The notes below the pieces were generated by a model that saw only the letters and a program-made list of their open reading frames with translations, did not search any database and was not told where the DNA came from. 64,000 bases of DNA, from positions 84,762,001 to 84,826,000 of the forward strand of contig JAZBRS010000020.1 of NCBI GenBank assembly GCA_037176725.1, written 5' to 3'. Origin of the DNA: Posidonia oceanica (Eukaryota > Streptophyta > Magnoliopsida > Alismatales > Posidoniaceae). Of the stretch, positions 11,506 through 22,180 are shown in pieces (position 1 is the first letter of the stretch; the number at the start of each line of letters is the position of its first letter). The position numbers and the translations under genes are program-made.

Positions 11506-12745
11506 GTGTTCGACGCAGCCATTACCTGTGTCCAATGTTGGACGTAGGACCAGAGGGCATCCAACACAAATAGATGGCAAACAACAGAAAACATGCAATT
11601 GCAAATCATGCATTCTAAGATGTATGGATGCAATACCAATGCAATGATGCAATAGAATATATGTATGTCATGCAGAGCAATCAAGGCAACAAATCAGAAA
11701 TGATTTTAGAGCAAGATGCAAGCATAGAACATGATTTAAACATTGCAGGGTGTTGGACGTTAGAGTACACAGCGTCCAACACTAGACACTGAGCAACTCT
11801 ACGTCCAACAAGCTGCAGACAGATGCATAGCAAATTGGCATACAAACTGATAAAATAAAACATAGAGGCGTGCATATCAGTGGCTGTAAACAGGTATAGG
11901 CTAAGCATGCATACAGGGATCAAGTAAAAACCCAAAAGGGAGGACATCTGCAAAGCATGCACAAAGGAAAACACATCTAGTGTGTTGGGCACAAGCTACA
12001 CCAGCGTCCAATGTAGGACGCAAGGAATGCCAGCGTCCAACACAAGGGAAGGCACAGACATGAAAGAACCTGCATAAAACAATGATAAAAAGCCAAGCAG
12101 ACTTAAGAACAGTTGCTAAGAAGGCTAAGCACAATCATGCAAGCATGGATTAAGCAAACACAAGGACCAGAGCATCATGAAAGCATTTAAGCAAGTGTAA
12201 GCTAAGCAGAAGCATTGGACGCAGAGCACATCTGCGTCCAACATAGGACGCAGAGTACAGCTGCGTCCAACACACAGAGGAGCATGGCAAGCTGCAAGAG
12301 GGGTCTGAGCTTAAAACCACTTAAATATGCATGCAAGCTACTGAAAGCAAGATAAACCAAGGCATGCAACATAGATCAAACATGTATCAAAAATAAATGC
12401 AACATTCAAGCATCAAAATACATGTAAGCTAACAGAGGCATTGGACGCAGAGCACACCTGCATCCAACATAGGACGCAGAGCATAGCTGCGTCCAACACT
12501 GAAGAACAACAAAGGCAACCAGAGGTAAAAGCATGGATCCAAGCTTGGATCAAAACATGGTATAAGCATAATAGCAACTGGAAGCATGGAAGAAAATATG
12601 CCACATAAATCCACAGATAAAAGCATCCAGATCATGGCAGCATGGCAACAAAATAAAGAAAATCAAGAAAAAGACCAGCAGGGTGTTGGACATTGCCTCA
12701 AGGCATGTCCAACGTTGGACGCACCAGGGTGTACGTCCAACAGGT
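11506..12745 (-). repeat. Six 226-244-bp units with double GGACG/CGTCC hairpins
   Basis: A module of about 60 bp recurs at 11506, 11750, 11982, 12212, 12438 and 12682, with spacings of 226-244 bp, plus an outlying copy at 13569. Each module has two adjacent inverted repeats. The best is TTGGACGCAG (12215-12224) with CTGCGTCCAA (12232-12241), a perfect 10-bp stem with a 7-nt loop, followed by GGACGCAG (12246-12253) with CTGCGTCC (12261-12268). DNA between modules is less conserved and rich in ATGCAAG-type words. Confidence 0.85.
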
Positions 12746-13591
12746 CGGGAAGCTTCCCGGCCAAGATCAGTGGCCAAAGTGGCCAAAAATCCCAAAGTGA
12801 CTTGCTAGGATGCAAGAGTTAGTGATGACGAGCATGTCCATATGCTCGGCGCTAAAAATGGGTGGGAGGATTGCTCCACCCACCTCCTCCTCCTTGAGGT
12901 CGGTGGCCGAGGCTACTCCGGCCAACCAAGGGGATACGTGTGTCTGTGCACTACCTTATCATGCTACTACATGTAAGAGCTAGCTAGGGGTGAAGGAAAC
13001 TGACCTGGTTGCGGCTCAGATGGCGTATTTACGCTTCGCCGATGACGAGGAAGAAGACGGCAGCTGTACTTCGGTGAGCTTTTCTGGGCACGAGAAAGGC
13101 TCGGGAGAGGTGGCTTAGAGCTTGGGAAGGATCTTGGGAGATCACTTTGGGTCTGGATGGCACTCAATTTCCAGGGGGATGGTTGTAGTGTGCTGTGTCT
13201 CCGAGTGAAGTGTTGGGTTTTCATGGTTTTGTCTGTTGGGTTCTGGCACATGGCAGCGGCATTGCAAGCCTTGGACAGGCTTTGGCAGGTCATGGTGTGA
13301 GTGGGAGGCCATGCGGGCATGTCAGGGAAGTTAGTGGGAGGCGTCCGGAGGTGGCCAAAGTCGCTGGTGGCAGGCGGCGGAGGCAGTGAGGGTGGTGAGA
13401 GCCGAATGTCCGTCGGAGAGGAAATGACGCGGTGGCAGGGAGTTAGTGAGCTTGGCAGCTAGTGGGTGGTTGTAGTGAGGTGAGGGGACGACTAGTAAGT
13501 GTGGTACGGCCGGCGAGGTGGACGAAGGCGGTGAGCCAGAGGCGGTAGTGGCCGCTGCAACTCCCGGCATGTTGGACGTTGGGACAGGGCG

Positions 13592-13607
13592 CGTCCAACG
13601 TTGGACG
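13592..13607. repeat. 16-bp perfect palindrome in S2
   Basis: CGTCCAACGTTGGACG is its own reverse complement. It lies in the outlying hairpin module near the U3 start of S2, where two half-hairpins abut with no spacer. Confidence 0.9.
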
Positions 13608-13873
13608 TTGCCCATGCCTGCATCCAACATGCCCAGGAGGCCAAAGGCTTAAATGGACTTGGGCTTGGTTTAAAATTTGGTTTAAATGTGGGCTAAGGCC
13701 TAGGTGGGCTTGAGTAAGGGTTTTGGAAGGTTTTAGGTGGGTTTAGGGAGGTTTTGGGGTTTGATGAGGTTTTAGGGTGGGTTTGAAAGAGACAGAGCCA
13801 TCCCAGAGTCCGAGCAAGCTTACAGGAGTATCCACCATCTTCCAGGCAGTCAAAATGGGGTGTCAACACTAAC

Positions 13874-15047
13874 ATAAGAAAAATAAGAAAATCCTAACTC
13901 ACTTTCACAGGAATCGTGATTGCACTTAGCATGTGCAACAAGCCTTTAAACCCCTAGGTTGCCCTAGTGGACGAGTGGTGTTTCGTGAGGATTTACAGTG
14001 GATCTACCCTCAAAATCCCAGAAGAAAATGATCAAGGAATAAAGAAAGTAAAAAAAAATGAAAATTCTACAATATCTACATTATCCTACTCAATTGAAAA
14101 GATCCAAAGTTCTCAAGTGTCTTAATCCTCTGGTTTAACCTTTGTTGAGAACCCTCATCTTGTCATCATAGAGACTCTGTCTTATTTTTCACATCATCTT
14201 CTTAAAAATTACTCATATATATCTTGTGTTTGTGAGATAGACCTTAGCATAGGTTTTCAAATCCAATCTTACCACCCTAGCAATTTTATATCATTAAGCT
14301 ATGTCTTGCTTCCTTAGACTTTATTCTTAGCTACTCATTTAGTGAGTTTTAGGTCAGTGGATCCCAAACCAGATGGTTTTAGGTCACTAGAATTGAAGAC
14401 ACCCCTAAGAACTTAATCACTCGAGTAGCTAAGGCCTCAAAGACGACTTTTTTTTTTCTTTTTCTCTTATCCTCTAATCACCTTTTTACGTGAATAACAA
14501 TGCTTACTAAGGCACGATACCCAGTTACTCAGTGATTATAAGATTTTTTTTTCTCTCTTTTATCCTCTAATCACCTTTTTACGTGAATATCAATGCTTAC
14601 TGAGGCACGATACCCAGTTACTCAGTGATTATTAGATATTTTTAATTTTATTTATTAATTTTTTTGTATTCCTAAGGTGTTTCAGATCTTCCTTTTTTCC
14701 CCACAGCTAAGGCCTAGAGTGACAATGTAGTATAAGGTACATATAAGTTATGAATATTTCAGATGATGTTATTTTTCAGATTTTGTCTCCACTCTTTGAA
14801 TCATAAGGTTCCCAATTACTCAGTCTTACCTTTGAATTTCAAACACTAGGTTACTAATTCACTCCTAATTGATTAAACTAATGTGGATAGTTCCTAGTTT
14901 GTTTCAATTTTTTTTTAATAAAAAGACACACAGAAAACTCTAACTAAAGAAAATGAAAAGACACAAAAAATCTAAGAAAACTTTTTTTTTTAAAATGAAA
15001 AGACACAGAACTCTAACTAAAGAAAATGAAAAGACACAAAGAAGACT
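13874..15047 (-). other. 3' UTR of element A, no gene
   Basis: AT-rich non-coding DNA between A's env-position ORF and its LTR. It contains a 93-bp tandem duplication (14458-14638; TATCCTCTAATCACC at 14468 and 14561) and two GAAAAGACACA-rich repeats (about 14925-15045). No frame of interest is seen. Confidence 0.7.
14458..14638 (-). repeat. 93-bp tandem duplication in the A 3' UTR
   Basis: Two nearly identical copies share TATCCTCTAATCACC (14468 and 14561) and ACCCAGTTACTCAGTGATTA, separated by poly-T. Only a few substitutions separate them. Confidence 0.9.
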
Positions 15048-15090
15048 CCCCCCCACCTAAACCATGCATTGTCCTCAATGTATGCAATAA
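15048..15090 (-). promoter_or_regulatory. G-rich polypurine-type tract of element A
   Basis: Minus strand reads CATTGAGGACAATGCATGG, TTTAGG, then TGGGGGGGAG. This ACATTGAGGACAATG block followed by a G run is a recognised landmark downstream of the Athila env-position ORF. It could prime plus-strand synthesis or be an internal relic, since the LTR itself starts further on. Confidence 0.55.
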
Positions 15091-15301
15091 TTGATATGAT
15101 CAATGAAATACAATTAAAATTAGAATAATAATACCTGATTCGGGATGGAGTGCTTCTACTGCTAAGAAAAGGAAAGTTATGTACATTTTATACATATTTA
15201 AACCCTAAGTTCAATATCCTAGATAGCTCACATTCTTCTTCTCCCCATTGGTCTACGAGAGCTGGACCTTCTCAACTCCTTTAACTTAGCTCTAGTCCTC
15301 C

Positions 15302-16180
15302 TCACTTCCCTATGTATTCTTTGCATTCCCTCCCATACATGGTGGTTGAAATCACTCTGTGAATCAAATGGAGGGTCATCAATCCAAAAAGTGTCTCCCT
15401 CCTCATTCTCATCAGGGGTGACTCAGCTCGTATAATGTGCTCCTGAAGCATATGGGGCCCCCATGGTGTACAAACAGTCAACCTATAGGAGTTAGACACT
15501 ATTTTTATTACTGCCATTTGTCGTCGTTCTTGCGATTCAAATGCAAACTGCTCAGGTGGCAAGAAGGTCTTAACTATATCAGTGATTTGAATAGCTAAGG
15601 GTAAAGCTATTTTTCTTCTAGTTCTCTTCACCTGAGCAATTGAATCAAATAGTCTACGACAGAGGTAGATCCTAGAATCCTGAGTCATCATCATGTAAAC
15701 AATGTGAAGTGTAGGAATATAAAATGTTGAAATGTGGGAACCCCCTATAATATTGTTCTGGACCTACCTACAAGCTGTGTAAACATTTTCATATAATGTG
15801 GTTCCTCTAATTCCCCCATATGAGGCAATAGAACAATTAGGTCCCATGTGTGGGAGATAATGCCCTAAATCCTTAGTGGGTAAATTCATAGGTGATACAG
15901 AGATTCCCGTGACTTGGGAAATTAGTTCTAGGTTTACTTCCACATTAACTCCATGCCAAACCAAATAAATTACCCCTCTATCTTGATCAACATTATTCCA
16001 GTCAAAACAATTATAGAATTCTTCTACTAAGTGGGGTACCCAGTAATAATTATTGGTGGGATGCAACAAATAGTGATATTCTCTAATTAGAATTTGTTCC
16101 CTAAAGAAACTACCATATATACCAAATGTTTCATCAAAATTTTTCTCAGGGAATACTCCTCGCTTAGCATTATCAACCAT
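15302..16180 (-). pseudogene. Env-position ORF of element A (putative plant transposon protein domain)
   Basis: The minus-strand frame begins at an ATG at 16180 (MVDNAKRGVFPEKNFDE) and runs to a stop at 15302, interrupted once by TAG at 15764-15766. It matches the 'putative plant transposon protein' family found downstream of pol in Athila elements: YHYLLHPTNNYYWVPHLVEE, a LISQVTGISV segment, then HISTFYIPTLHIVY and a charged C-terminal half. The function of this family is not established; the position led to the 'env-like' label, but I see no signal peptide or membrane span. About 293 codons. A 660-bp spacer separates it from the pol stop. Confidence 0.75.
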
Positions 16181-16219
16181 TTTGAATAATTGATCACAAA
16201 AAAAAAATGATAATAACAC

Positions 16220-16841
16220 AAATAGTTAACAGTAACAAGGATTAGGGATAGAATTGCTTACTACCCCCAAAGTAGAGGGGGATGATCACTCGACGACCGG
16301 TGTTTTTCTCAGATCTGGCGCCTGGGAGGCGTCCGGTGACAAATATAGCGCTTGTCCAACGTCAGAAACAGAGTATACGGCGAAAAAAGATATCACAGAA
16401 TCGATTATATTCTAAGGATCTGAAGGGCTGAAGAAGAAAAATGAAGAATGATCGGGAACTGGTGCCTGTGGGGTGTCCTATGAGCTTTCTGGCGCCTAGT
16501 GGGCACTCATTTGGCGGCTATCGATCTCCATTGATGGGTGGCTGTTGTTGCAGAGTAGGGAGAAGCTCGGGAGAAGAAGAGATTTTAGGTTTACGGTAAG
16601 AAATGTTAGGGTTTTATGTTATAAGTGGACAAATTGTCCATTTCACCCTATACTTGTCTAGATTCTTCTTCTTCTTTATTTCTTTATATATATTTTTATT
16701 ATATATTATTATTATTATTATTATTCTAATTGGATTTTTTTTTATAATTTTGTTCTTGCTTTAAGAGGTTGAAATAAATCAAATTAATAACATAAATATG
16801 TAAGACTCATTATGTACATATTTACAAAATGTTTCCAGAAC
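16220..16841 (-). other. Spacer between pol and env-position ORF of A
   Basis: No gene is visible. GC-rich words of the type GGCGCCTGGGAGGCG (16316-16335) and GGTGCCTGTGGGG (about 16460) resemble those in A's LTR at 4354-4405. Minus strand CATGGGTAAGTTC at the pol stop (16850-16838) resembles a splice donor; in Athila a spliced mRNA for the downstream ORF has been proposed. Confidence 0.5.
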
Positions 16842-17444
16842 TTACCCATGATATCGAGCGTCATGAAGAACCATGCCCTCACCTTCCTTTTCAGTGGGTA
16901 ATTCCAAAAACGGTTTTAAACGTTGACCATTAACCTTAAAATTTTCTCTGTTCTTTGGATTTTCAATTTCTATAGCTCCATGAGGATATACAACTTTTAT
17001 CACATAAGGTCTAGTCCACCTGGACCTTAATTTTCGTAGAAATAAATGGAGTCTAGAGTTATATAGGAGGACCTTTTGACCAGTGGAGAATGATTTTCTA
17101 AGAATCGCTTTATCATGAAAAATCTTGGTCTTCTCCTTGTAAATTTTAGAGCTATCATATGCTTCATTTCTTAACTCTTCTAACTCATTCAGTTGCCATT
17201 TCCTCTTGACTCTAGCTGTAGCTAAATCTAAGTTCAATTGTTTAATGGCCCATAATGCTCTATGTTCTAATTCTACTGGTAAGTGACAAGCTTTTCCAAA
17301 TACAAGCCGATATGGAGACATTCCTAAATTGGTCTTAAATGCGGTCCGATGGGCCCATAATGCATTATTTAATTTCTCAGACTAATCTTTTCTATTTGGC
17401 TTAACAATTTTCTCCAAAATTTGCTTGATTTGCCTACTAGATAC
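16842..17444 (-). pseudogene. pol: Integrase C-terminus of element A, truncated by B
   Basis: The minus-strand frame reads from the B insertion at 17445 through RQIKQILEK, a TAG at 17382-17384, [17 protein letters not shown], then [20 protein letters not shown], the classic Athila integrase signature, then [19 protein letters not shown] C-terminal sequence, ending at TAA 16842-16844. The catalytic core and everything upstream are displaced by the nested B, C and D insertions. Lineage assignment is firm. Confidence 0.9.
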
Positions 17445-19399
17445 TGTAGATATCCCATTTTCACATTTCTGGGAGTGCATAGAGGACAGGAACTTCTGAG
17501 GCACCCAAATCACATAACTAAGGCTTAATAACATATTTTTTCGGAGTTTTCACGATTTGCTTAAAAACAAGGCTTGATTTTACTTGACTCAAGGTTGTTA
17601 GCTGTGGCATAGCTAACGCACTCAGACTCGTGGCAAGTCCAAGTACCTTGAGCACACTTTATCCCACTCAAATTAGTGGCGGATTTGAGTTAAAGAAGGT
17701 GTTTTTACGATTTCATGAGATCTCTGAAGTTTTCCAAGTTTTTATCATGTTTCTCTGGATCAACTTAAAAGACAGGGCTAAAAATGCAAAAAGACTTAGC
17801 TAGTTGCCTCCCATAGCGGCAACACATCCAGGCGCTTTTCAGAGGGGCGACTGGACTGTGTAGGCGTCTGTGCGATAGGCGACTAGCACCATTTCTCTCT
17901 CTCCAGCTTAATAACAATATCTTGGGCATCAATATAATATACGGGAATTTTATAAGCTATTATAACATTTTTCCGTAAATTATTGATATTTATATGATTT
18001 TCTAGCATTTAATATATGGTATAACACATATATCATATAAAATAAATAATCAAAGAACAATCTAGAAAATCCTAGGTGGCTTCAAATAAATATCTTGATT
18101 TTTAACACGTTTTAATGTGCTAATCCAATCCCTAAAAATCAGAAACCAATCCCTTCAAATCCCTTAAAATCAGAAACAAATATTTTAGTTGCCTGGAATA
18201 GTGCAGCAGCTAGGCGCCACTATATGTGGTGATTAGCTGACCTGGACCCCGTTTGACCTAGTCTTGCAGGATTTCCATGGATTTTCCACGATCTTTTCAG
18301 GAGATATTTGTGCCAGTCACCTGCTTAGGCGACGACTAGCCCTAAATATTAGTTCCCTTCTAGAAGCTTCTAGAACCTTCCTAGGTTTGAGTCACCCGTG
18401 TCCTACGAACCTATAAATAGGCCCCGTGTGTCAGTGCCCAGGAGGAGGCATTTTTAGGGTTTGAGGAGGCAAGTTTAAGAATTTTAGGGTTTAAGGAGGC
18501 CAAATTTAGTGAGAGAGAGACTCATCTTCTTAAAGAGAAACCCTAACCTCCATTACCGATCCTAGAGATCACCACGTCCCAACCTAGATCCCCGAGATCT
18601 TGAGCCTAGCTGGAGCTCTGACCGTTACCCCACTTCCTCAATCCACTGCATACAGCATGAGGGTGAAGGGAGTGTCTTCTTCCAATCTTTTTCATTTCAT
18701 ATTGCATTCCTTAAATTAGGACCCATAGCATAAGCATGCGGGGAATAACCTCGGGTTAGCATTAGATTCATTTGTTCATATTTATTCTCTATTGTTTTCT
18801 ATTATCATTTACTACACACGAACTTACCCAGATCTATCTTTATTTGTTTTGAAGGAAAGGAATACGCTCATGTAACATGAGGAAGCCACTAGACGACATC
18901 CTACCGTCGATCCAGTGAGCCAAGTACCCACATCATCGACATCTCCCTAGGTGCCTTGTCCGCCCATTGACGAGTGGCGATCACAATAAGTTGATAACAT
19001 TGTCGAAGCGTCGTCATCTTCATAAACACCCCTATAATCCACATCCACAGAAGCGGCGATCATGGTGGGACCGGCTTTAGCCAACCCTCTGTGCTACGTG
19101 AGTTTTTTCCTTTCTTCCTTCATTTCCTTCTTTAGATCTAGTTGTTTTTTTTTGTTTTCGGTTTAGGAGGCCGTGCGCTAGGTTTTTCACAACTCCTAAA
19201 CCCCGTAGTGTTTTCTGACATTAGAACAAGTTTTCTAACCCAACTATCTTGGCTTAAGGCAAGAGGTCTCGTTAGCACTCCGAGGCAACGACAACCTCCT
19301 GTCTATAGTTGTACAGGGTCGAGTTACTACTATTCTGAAAATAGAAAACTCCGGTGTCCAGTTGCCCAGTTAGTAGGCGCCTGAGTAAGTCGTAGTCCA
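17445..19399 (+). repeat. 5' LTR of element B (right end uncertain)
   Basis: The start TGTAGATATCCCATTTTCAC is clear from the abrupt loss of the A integrase frame. A TATA box CTATAAATAG lies at 18411-18420. The end is uncertain; the choice of 19399 rests on CA followed by TGTGGCGACTACTC, which partly resembles the PBS of element C. The LTR carries scattered GC-rich GGCGACT/AGGCGCC motifs (17820-17885, 18205-18225, 18320-18340). No gene is present. Confidence 0.5.
18411..18420 (+). promoter_or_regulatory. TATA box of the B LTR
   Basis: CTATAAATAG in an otherwise GC-richer stretch, followed about 30 bp on by GTGTCAGTGCCC, a plausible transcription start. It sits about 966 bp into the LTR, dividing U3 from R. 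Confidence 0.6.
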
Positions 19400-20396
19400 C
19401 TGTGGCGACTACTCTAGGCACACCCATTACAGGCGACTGGCCGTTATTTCAGTGCAGATCCTTTTTTTATTATTTTTAGTATCTTGTGTTGTTTTTTTTA
19501 GATCTGCAGTAGCTTAAAATTTGATTAAATCCTATCCACTATAATTCTTTTTGGCTTTTATTCAGATTTTAGGTTTACTTGTGTCCACCCTTAAGGTGGA
19601 AACTATTTCTTTGATATTAAAGTTAGAGTTCCTTGAGATCTCTTTCTCTAACTAAAACAATTAAACAGAGCAAACTGGGCCAGTGCAAGTTGCTCACCCA
19701 TACTCTGTTTGATTGGGATAGTTAGGTTAAGAACTAAAGGTGTCCTAGGGTTTTATTTTGACTCCTCCTCTTCCTTGAGTCAAAATAATCCTTGGTAGAT
19801 ACTTGATACCTTAATATTCCATGTTTATTTATCACATTATGGTTTGCTAAGATCCAAGCCTAAGGACAGAATCCTAGGTGGTGGGCTCCTCTTTAGAGAG
19901 ACAAATCCACCGCCTAGGCCCTCTTGGTGGACCCTAACAAAGGTCAAAGAGTGGTACCCATAAGCCAAAAATCCCATTAATTGTGAACATGCAGATTTAA
20001 TTAATCGACTAATTAATCACTTGAACAAATAAAATCTGCGGTCTGTCTGAAACCTGCATTGATTTTTCTTTCTTTCCTGCTTGCTGCGTGATCTGTCTAG
20101 AACAAATCTTGGTTGCTAGAAGAATAGGTTGCTAGCCGCCTATTCAAAAGGCGCCTCGCTCATTCGCACGTTAGACCGGCGACTTGTTTCGTCGTCTGTT
20201 ACACAGGCGACTACAGGGAAAAACGCTTCATGGCCTTGTCTGTAGGACCTGATCATTTCCATTAATAGGTTGCAAAAAACGCCAGAACAACAACTATTTA
20301 CTATTTTCCTTTTACTTTCATTTAATCGAGTCTATATTAAGTAGTGTTAATAGAGTCTATAATTTCATTTTCCAAACTCTTGTAATTATTTTTTCC
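19400..20396 (+). other. Leader of element B
   Basis: Non-coding, AT-rich. It contains further GGCGACT motifs (e.g. 19431-19437, 20181-20187, 20213-20219), which thus occur in both LTR and leader. No tRNA-complementary PBS could be fixed with confidence. Confidence 0.5.
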
Positions 20397-21804
20397 ATGG
20401 AGGTCTATCGACAAAATCAAGAGCGCATCAATATGACATCTGCCTCAACCTCTACCTCCACGGAACAACTAGGCATAGGCCCAAATGGGTTCTTCCTTGA
20501 AGCTTCAACTGCACACACAGAAGAACCATATGACTCCATGCAAGAAAGGGCTCGCTGAGTAATCCCCCATACATCAATACCGTACATTTATTCTCTCGGG
20601 GACCATACTCCTGTAGTGTCTGCTCTGAACAACACCATGGGCCAGTCATCTGAAGAAGAAGAGGGAATAAGCTACTCCCAATCATGGAGTACCCCGCTTG
20701 AACGCATGCTTCCTGGGGTAACCTCCCACATAGTGCCGCCTACATCGACTGCTTCCTATCTATCTGAGGAAGCAGCTAAGGAGATCTATCAAATCTTGGC
20801 ACGACACCACCCCTCACTTAGGAGCCCACAAATTCCATTCATCCACCAACCTTCTTCCCTAAACTACCACCAAAACCCACTAATCACGCCTACTCACACA
20901 CACACCATACCACCAAACCCCACGATGAACTCCCCTACTCAAGGTTCATTCCCACAATACCACGCAACGCCAACTTATCCTCCCATACACCAAACCATGC
21001 CATCACAAACAACCTATCACCAACCACAATACCCCGGAACATCACACACAACCTACCACCAACCACAATTTTCCGGAACATCACACACAACCTACCACCA
21101 ACCACAATATCCCGGAACATCATACTCACCACAAACTCCCGCTAACGTACAATCGTATTACACTCCACATCAATCCCTACCCTTCTCTCCACCATACAAC
21201 CCTCTACCACCACCATTCCACCAAACACACGGGCACCTAAGCCAGGGGCAACAAGCCGCGCCAGGACAGGACATTAAGAGAATGATCTCTAAGGCGCTAA
21301 CAGAGGTGGGGGTTACAAATAAAGCACCAATAGGGTTTGACACATCCAAATTTCCTCATTTTGTTTTTCCACTTGGATTCAAAATACCAAAAATGAGGAA
21401 ATACAGTGGAATAGAGGATCCGAGAGGCCACCTAGCCACATTTACCATGGATGCTCTACCCTATCAATATGACAATGGGCTTACTATCTACCTCTTCTTC
21501 AAAAGCTTGGAAGGAGAAGCACTGGGATGGTTCAACATGCTCATAGCATATGATCTTAGTAGCTTCAAGATGGTCCAGGAAAAATTTCTGCTCCAATACG
21601 GCCATCACATCCAGCACGAGCCCACAATGAGCGACCTCCTTGCTGAAAGAATGAAACTTGATGAGGAGTTTGTAACTTTTGCAAGTAGATGGAGAGACAT
21701 GGCTGCAATGTCCAAATGCTACATCCCAAAAAGCCAAGTAGTTGAGGTCATTTCTCGAAACACTACAAGAGCACACAGAACAGGGCTACTGATTAGTGAC
21801 CTTC
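20397..21804 (+). pseudogene. gag: Gag of element B, truncated by element C
   Basis: The frame starts at ATG 20397 (MEVYRQNQERINMTSAS), has one TAA at 20559-20561, and stays open to the C insertion at 21805, about 469 codons. The N-terminal half is rich in Pro, Tyr, His and Gln and contains three 13-residue repeats around TTYHQPQYPGTSH (about 21007-21125). The C-terminal half is a Retrotrans_gag capsid domain (MRKYSGIEDPRGHLATF, then GEALGWFNML and a LLAERMKLDEEF region). The last codons before 21805 and those after it belong to different elements. Gag packages RNA into cytoplasmic virus-like particles. Confidence 0.85.
21007..21125 (+). repeat. 39-bp tandem repeats in B gag
   Basis: Three in-frame copies around CCTATCACCAACCACAAT, each encoding 13 residues. 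Length in multiples of three keeps the frame. Confidence 0.9.
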
Positions 21805-21987
21805 TGTTGACACCCCACTTTTGACCCCTGATTAATGGGTCTCTCTCTGGTGGCTTCAAAACAAACCTAAGAAAACCCTCACCCAAAAACCAAAAAAATT
21901 AAAAACTTTGGAACCTTAAAATCAAACCCAAAACAGCACTCTTTTTCTAACCTAGGAAAACCTACACAAAACCTAAGAAAATCCATC

Positions 21988-22180
21988 CAAAAACCCTAAA
22001 CCCTAAACCCAAAACCCAAAACCTTAAACCCTAAACCCTAAGCAAAACCCTAAACCCAAAACTCAAAACCCTAAACACTAAGCAAACCCTAAACCCTAAA
22101 CCCAAAACTCAAAACCCTAAACCCTAAGCAAAACCCTAAACCCAAAACTCAAAACCCTAAACCCTAAGCAAACCCTAAAA
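21988..22180 (+). repeat. Telomere-like (CCCTAAA) array in C 5' LTR
   Basis: Dense AAACCCTAA (telo-box) motifs organised in higher-order units of 40-46 bp (CCCAAAACTC at 22055, 22101 and 22141). It is interrupted by the half-LINE and resumes at 24706-24730. It is part of the LTR, since the 3' LTR has the same array, so it is not a chromosome end. Confidence 0.9.

Larger units (their letters stand above)
10645..13868 (-). mobile_element. S2: solo LTR of a second Tat/Ogre-like family (3,224 bp, TSD CTAAC)
   Basis: Minus-strand LTR starting TGTTGACACCCCATTTTGAC at 13868 and ending GCACGTTCACA at 10645. CTAAC flanks it at 10640-10644 and 13869-13873, so this is a complete solo LTR. Its U5 side (10700-11220) resembles S1, C and D. 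The middle (11506-12745) is unique: 230-244-bp units each with a double hairpin built from GGACG/CGTCC. A GC-rich island with no believable gene occupies about 12830-13560. The reading frames across this region are short and inconsistent. Confidence 0.9.
4172..17444 (-). mobile_element. Element A: Athila-like Ty3/gypsy element (minus strand, interrupted)
   Basis: After removing the two solo LTRs, the minus strand reads: integrase C-terminus (17444-16842), spacer, env-position ORF (16180-15302), a CATTGAGGACAATGC...GGTGGGGGGG tract (about 15085-15048), a 3' UTR, a second CTTGAGGACTAGCAAAAG block at 10601-10640, then an LTR starting TGTTTGATT at 4697. The integrase phrase [20 protein letters not shown] and the env-position 'putative plant transposon protein' domain are hallmarks of the Athila lineage. 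It is the outermost unit of the nest: T cuts its LTR, S1 and S2 sit in its 3' UTR, and B cuts its integrase. Gag, protease and RT would lie beyond B and its insertions, outside the window. Confidence 0.8.
17445..21804 (+). mobile_element. Element B: 5' part of a Ty3/gypsy retrotransposon
   Basis: A plus-strand LTR starts TGTAGATATCCC at 17445 inside A's integrase. After a leader, a gag gene opens at 20397 and is cut by element C at 21805. The remainder (zinc knuckle, protease, pol, 3' LTR) should lie beyond C and D, outside the window. The gag style (proline/tyrosine-rich N-terminus, then a Retrotrans_gag domain) fits the Tat/Athila side of Ty3/gypsy. Confidence 0.75.

Noticed and set aside
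11506..12745. CRISPR-like regular repeats
   Set aside because: Plant nuclear context, ~235-bp spacing, no cas genes; the units are LTR-internal tandem repeats with hairpins.
10601..17444. S1 as the proper 3' LTR of element A
   Set aside because: S1 is flanked by its own CCTAT TSD inside A's PPT region, and the A sequence continues beyond it to a different LTR start at 4697.
21988..22180. Possible true telomere or subtelomere
   Set aside because: The CCCTAAA array is degenerate, short, interrupted, and present in both LTRs of element C at the same place.
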